Below are positions 30,000 to 32,704 of a DNA stretch of 32,704 nucleotides, one piece after another. The DNA comes from CAYMND01 sp964465065 (lineage in GTDB: Bacteria; Acidobacteriota; Aminicenantia; UBA2199). The number at the start of each line of letters is the position of its first letter. The first letter of the stretch is position 1. The translations under genes were made by a program, and so were the position numbers. The DNA is taken from the NCBI GenBank assembly GCA_964465065.1, contig CAYXHZ010000034.1, forward strand, positions 1 through 32,704. The letters are read 5' to 3'. The notes beneath the pieces are model-generated. The model did not search any database. It had not been told where the DNA came from and saw nothing but the letters and a program-made list of their open reading frames with translations.

Positions 30000-31568
30000 T
30001 CAAAGGGACTGACCCCTTTTTATTTTCAAGACGGCTTCTTGCAGTGCCGTATCCTGTTCCATCAGATAGTCTTCGATACGTTGCGACCGCTCGATATCGG
30101 GCAGAATGCCATGCCGATTGTTGCCGTGTTCGATTTTCACCGCATAACTTTTTCGGGCCAGCTGCACTTGTATTCTGGAATGACGTAATTCAAAGTAGCG
30201 TTTGTCATCATGACAAATGAACGAGCCGGTTGTTTCCTGACCAATCATCAATCCGACACCCTGATCTTTGAGCAAGGCCAGTAGATGCCCGGTAGTAGAA
30301 AAGCAACCCCCATCGATGAGGAGGATTAATTGACCTCTAAAGCCATGTGTTTGCAATAAAACAGGCTGAGCGAGAGATTCATAGCCCGGATAGGCAAGGT
30401 GGAAATAACTTATCGGACGGGGGAGCAGGTAACTCAGTAGATGGGCGGCACAATACGGGTCACCCCCGTGATTGTCGCGCAGATCGATGATCAGCGAATT
30501 GACGCCATGACGGGCTATGGATGCAAAAAGGGTATCCAGGTTGGTTTTGAATTCGTTGAGATCATTGTTGAAAGTAGCAATTCGTAAACATGCAATGGAA
30601 TGATCGGCAAAAAATTGTAAGGTCAAAGGTGGCTCCTGGGATTGTGCTTGCCGGTAGATTTTGAAACCGATCCCTTTCACCGTGATCTGAGTGGGTGGTT
30701 CCAGGTTTTTTTTCAATTTCAAGCGGTATGAGGCCGAGTTTCCAAAAAGGGCCGAATGATAGATGGAGAAATCCTGTTTGATCCGACTGATCTTATAGCC
30801 TGGACGGTCACCGTCGCTCGAGACGAGAGGAAAAATTTCTTCGAGAATGTCCTGAATGGGACGATCGTCGATAGCCAGTAATTGTGCCTTGGTCCATTTT
30901 CGATTTGTGTCGCCGATGAGGGAACGAATGAATACTTTCCCCTCGACGATATCTATGGTGATCGGTGGCAGGGTCCGTTCACTGTCTCTGAAAAAAGAGA
31001 TGGGCAGGAGTGCGATGCTGTGTCCGCAAGCGACAGCGGAAACGATGGGTGCAATCTGCTTGAAGAAATGTAAATCGCATTCCTGAATTTGTATTTTTTC
31101 ACGGACATTGTTAAAGATGGCATTGAACTTTGGTTCAGTGATGAAATCAAAAAGAGCCGGGTGATGGGTCTTGAGTATTTTTTGTAATTGTTCCAAATCG
31201 GACCGCATTTCATCACGGGATAACATAATGGGCGGTTTTTGAATACAAGGACGTTTCCCCGTATAACAAATCCCAGCACGAATTATGGTCGGTATTCCAT
31301 CAGAAAAAATGAATTCATAAGGCGGGGTTTCATCCCGGTTAATGAATGAACCGGCTTTGTCCTCTCGTGGCTGCAGATGATAAGATCGACCATACTTGAA
31401 GACGGCTGAAAGGACATCATTTTCCATGACAAATCGTACTGTCTGGTACTCTTCATTGATGTAAAACTCATATTCTCCCATGTTTTGGAAGGTCTGGGAC
31501 TCGGCGCCGAGGCTTGGACTCGTGATAAAAATAAGCGTACTGACAAACAGGAATAGGATGATTTTCAA
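30000..31568 (-). CDS. S41-family peptidase-like protein, exported
   Basis: A 522-residue protein. A TTG start at 31568 is preferred because AGGAGG (31578-31573) lies 4 nt upstream; the upstream ATG (31583) precedes that site. Residues 1-21 are a signal peptide. A long N-terminal part (about 120-300) is of the TSPc-associated type with a PDZ-like region. The S41 core has SLIIDLRDNHGGD and LLIDGGCFSTTGHLLALLKDQG, with the nucleophile Ser about 424, then IGQETTGS; an acid or lysine partner is not certain. Base composition is clearly more AT-rich than neighbours. The 3' end (GQSL, stop) is supplied by the GGGACTGACCCC repeat beside the gap, so the ancestral C-terminus may be cut. Substrate unknown. 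Confidence 0.82.
   Translation of the reverse strand: MKIILFLFVSTLIFITSPSLGAESQTFQNMGEYEFYINEEYQTVRFVMENDVLSAVFKYGRSYHLQPREDKAGSFINRDETPPYEFIFSDGIPTIIRAGICYTGKRPCIQKPPIMLSRDEMRSDLEQLQKILKTHHPALFDFITEPKFNAIFNNVREKIQIQECDLHFFKQIAPIVSAVACGHSIALLPISFFRDSERTLPPITIDIVEGKVFIRSLIGDTNRKWTKAQLLAIDDRPIQDILEEIFPLVSSDGDRPGYKISRIKQDFSIYHSALFGNSASYRLKLKKNLEPPTQITVKGIGFKIYRQAQSQEPPLTLQFFADHSIACLRIATFNNDLNEFKTNLDTLFASIARHGVNSLIIDLRDNHGGDPYCAAHLLSYLLPRPISYFHLAYPGYESLAQPVLLQTHGFRGQLILLIDGGCFSTTGHLLALLKDQGVGLMIGQETTGSFICHDDKRYFELRHSRIQVQLARKSYAVKIEHGNNRHGILPDIERSQRIEDYLMEQDTALQEAVLKIKRGQSL
30002..30021. repeat. Near palindrome of the GGGACWGTCCC family (copy C)
   Basis: AAAGGGACTGACCCCTTTTT at 30002-30021, next to the second gap. 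It forms the last codons and stop of the S41 gene on the minus strand. Confidence 0.65.
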
Positions 31569-31705
31569 CTTTCCTCCTGGCATATTTCGGTTTTGACGGC
31601 TGGTTTGACAGAAAGGTCGACAATTTCCGGCTGAGAAAAAGGTTTATCGGACTGAAAGGAAGAGATTCCTATGAGGAGAAGAAAATGGCAATCAAAACAT
31701 CAAAA

Positions 31706-31722
31706 GGGACTGTCCCATTTTT
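31706..31722. repeat. GGGACWGTCCC palindrome with T run (copy D)
   Basis: GGGACTGTCCC (31706-31716) preceded by AAAA and followed by ATTTTTT, a perfect 5+1+5 palindrome. It lies 138 nt upstream of the S41 gene start, so the S41 gene is bracketed by copies C and D. Confidence 0.72.
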
Positions 31723-31767
31723 TCAAACCTGAAAAGATGCCATTCACTCCAACAACTAATAATATAG

Positions 31768-31796
31768 TTGACAATGACTTCGTATTCCGCTACTTT
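31768..31796 (+). promoter_or_regulatory. Promoter of the CBM9/DUF5916-type gene
   Basis: Perfect TTGACA (31768-31773), 17 nt, TACTTT (31791-31796). The leader is about 45 nt and contains GGAGGG (31838-31843) 3 nt before the ATG. Confidence 0.55.
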
Positions 31797-31846
31797 TTCA
31801 CAAACGACACGGGTTGACCCGGTGCCTCGAAAGAATCGGAGGGCCA

Positions 31847-32704
31847 ATGAACCTTATACCAACCAGGATCATCCAGACAGCGGCATCTCTGTTGCTGTTT
31901 CATTATACAATTCCCTGCACTCAGGTTCCGACCGAAACCGATAAAGAACCCCGCCCCATTCCCCAGCTGGCCGAGGCGGCCAAAATCGACGGCCAGATCG
32001 TCGAGACCGTCTGGCAGCAGAGCCTGGCCCTGGAATTGGCATACGAGACTCAACCGGGCGAAAACATACCGGCCTTGGTCCGGACTCTGATCTGGACCTA
32101 TCACGACCGGCAAAATCTGTACTTCGCCATCAAGGCCTTCGACCCCGAACCGCATAGGATCCGCTGCCGTCTGGCCCAGCGCGACCAGATCGGCAACGAC
32201 GATCTGATCAACATCAACCTGGACACCTTCAACGACGAGCGCCGCAACTACTATCTCGGCTGCAACCCCCTCGGAGTCCAACGTGACGGCGTGGAAACCG
32301 TTCCGAGCGATGGCAGCTGGGACGCCATCTGGACATCCGCCGGCCGCATCACCGCCGACGGTTACGAGATCGAGATGGCCATTCCCTTCTCGTCCATCCG
32401 TTTCCAGAAAACCGAAAAGGAACAGATCTGGGGGCTCGATATATCCCGCTGGTATCAGCGGGAATACATGCATCGCCTCGGTCTGGTGCCCATCGAACGG
32501 GGAAACAACTCCTACCAGAGCCAGTTTCTGAAAATCATAGGGTTTTCGGGCATCAAACCCGGAAAAAACATCGAAATCGTCCCCACCCTCACCGCCAGCA
32601 GGACAGAGAACCGCGAGCTGGAACCGGTCGGGCCCTGGATCAAACAGGACAGCGCCATCGAACCGGGCGTCAGCGCATCTTGGGGCCTGACCCCCAACCT
32701 CGTC
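31847..32704 (+). CDS. CBM9-like/DUF5916-type outer-membrane protein, 5' part only
   Basis: The reading frame is open from ATG 31847 to the end of the window (286 codons, no stop). After a short hydrophobic N-terminus (about 1-24, a weak signal peptide) comes a CBM9-like beta domain: AAKIDGQIVETVWQQS, IWTYHDRQNLYFAIKAFDPEP, RDQIGNDDLININLDTFNDERRNYYLG, NPLGVQRDG, SWDAIWTSAGRIT, YEIEMAIPFSSIRF and IWGLDISRWYQR. These fit the N-terminal half of DUF5916 proteins, whose C-terminal half is usually an outer-membrane barrel; GKNIEIVPTLTASRTENRE begins it. DUF5916 proteins are often called sugar- or carbohydrate-binding, mostly without test. The promoter and GGAGGG site support the start. Confidence 0.85.
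   Translation, partial: MNLIPTRIIQTAASLLLFHYTIPCTQVPTETDKEPRPIPQLAEAAKIDGQIVETVWQQSLALELAYETQPGENIPALVRTLIWTYHDRQNLYFAIKAFDPEPHRIRCRLAQRDQIGNDDLININLDTFNDERRNYYLGCNPLGVQRDGVETVPSDGSWDAIWTSAGRITADGYEIEMAIPFSSIRFQKTEKEQIWGLDISRWYQREYMHRLGLVPIERGNNSYQSQFLKIIGFSGIKPGKNIEIVPTLTASRTENRELEPVGPWIKQDSAIEPGVSASWGLTPNLV

Noticed and set aside
29679..30188. Frame spanning the second gap
   Set aside because: It depends on 100 N and joins unrelated contig ends; no support for a real gene.
1..32704. CRISPR arrays, rRNA genes, riboswitches or a prophage
   Set aside because: I saw no regularly spaced repeats, no rRNA-like tract, no structured leader of a known riboswitch class, and no phage structural genes.

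Overview
The window reads as a scaffold from a Gram-negative, fairly GC-rich bacterium, probably from an uncultured or draft genome because it carries two 100-base N runs. An outer membrane is implied by a D15/Omp85-like barrel, a caspase protein with a barrel-like C-terminus, a lipoprotein FKBP and a DUF5916-type protein. The mixture (hybrid PAS/GAF kinase with a CMCG GAF, DUF5916, RAYT with GGGACWGTCCC repeats, sigma/anti-sigma/caspase operon) would suit an Acidobacteriota/Aminicenantes-like or deltaproteobacterial-type lineage. That placement is inference.

Layout. 1-800: tRNA-Lys(TTT), tRNA-Glu(TTC) and a small XRE regulator. 918-4460 (-): an 1180-residue hybrid sensor kinase. 4706-7522 (+): glycerate kinase and CTP synthase, each with its own promoter. 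7548-10804 (-): a four-gene sensory operon (LiaF-like membrane protein, LytS-type kinase, LytTR regulator, zf-TFIIB protein). 10919-14348: class IV aminotransferase (-), M20/PepT-like peptidase (+) and NYN/OST-HTH protein (-). 14472-17717 (-): FKBP lipoprotein, a methyltransferase with three C-terminal beta modules, and an Lrp/AsnC regulator. 17875-19586 (+): an SDR epimerase overlapped by an exported unknown protein. 19653-24160 (+): a tightly overlapped ECF sigma, membrane anti-sigma/DUF4384-like and caspase operon, then an outer-membrane barrel gene with its own promoter. 24138-28475: RluA-type pseudouridine synthase (-), an odd Tyr/His- then Ser/Arg-rich exported protein (+), DUF2225 protein (+), a remnant of a membrane protein (-) and truA (+). 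28476-31800: an accessory island with two assembly gaps, a REP-associated tyrosine transposase (RAYT), an S41 peptidase gene of visibly lower GC and several GGGACWGTCCC palindromes. 31847-end: a CBM9/DUF5916-type protein that runs off the window.

Two themes stand out. First, the sigma/anti-sigma/caspase operon: a predicted surface-linked caspase made under an ECF sigma factor, with an outer-membrane barrel gene beside it. Second, at least six genes (401, 14936-, 23105, 24776-, 25903, 27738) have a -35/-10 promoter ending only 5-9 nt before the ATG and lack a Shine-Dalgarno, whereas most other genes have good AGGAGG-type sites. This suggests leaderless mRNAs are a regular mode of expression here.
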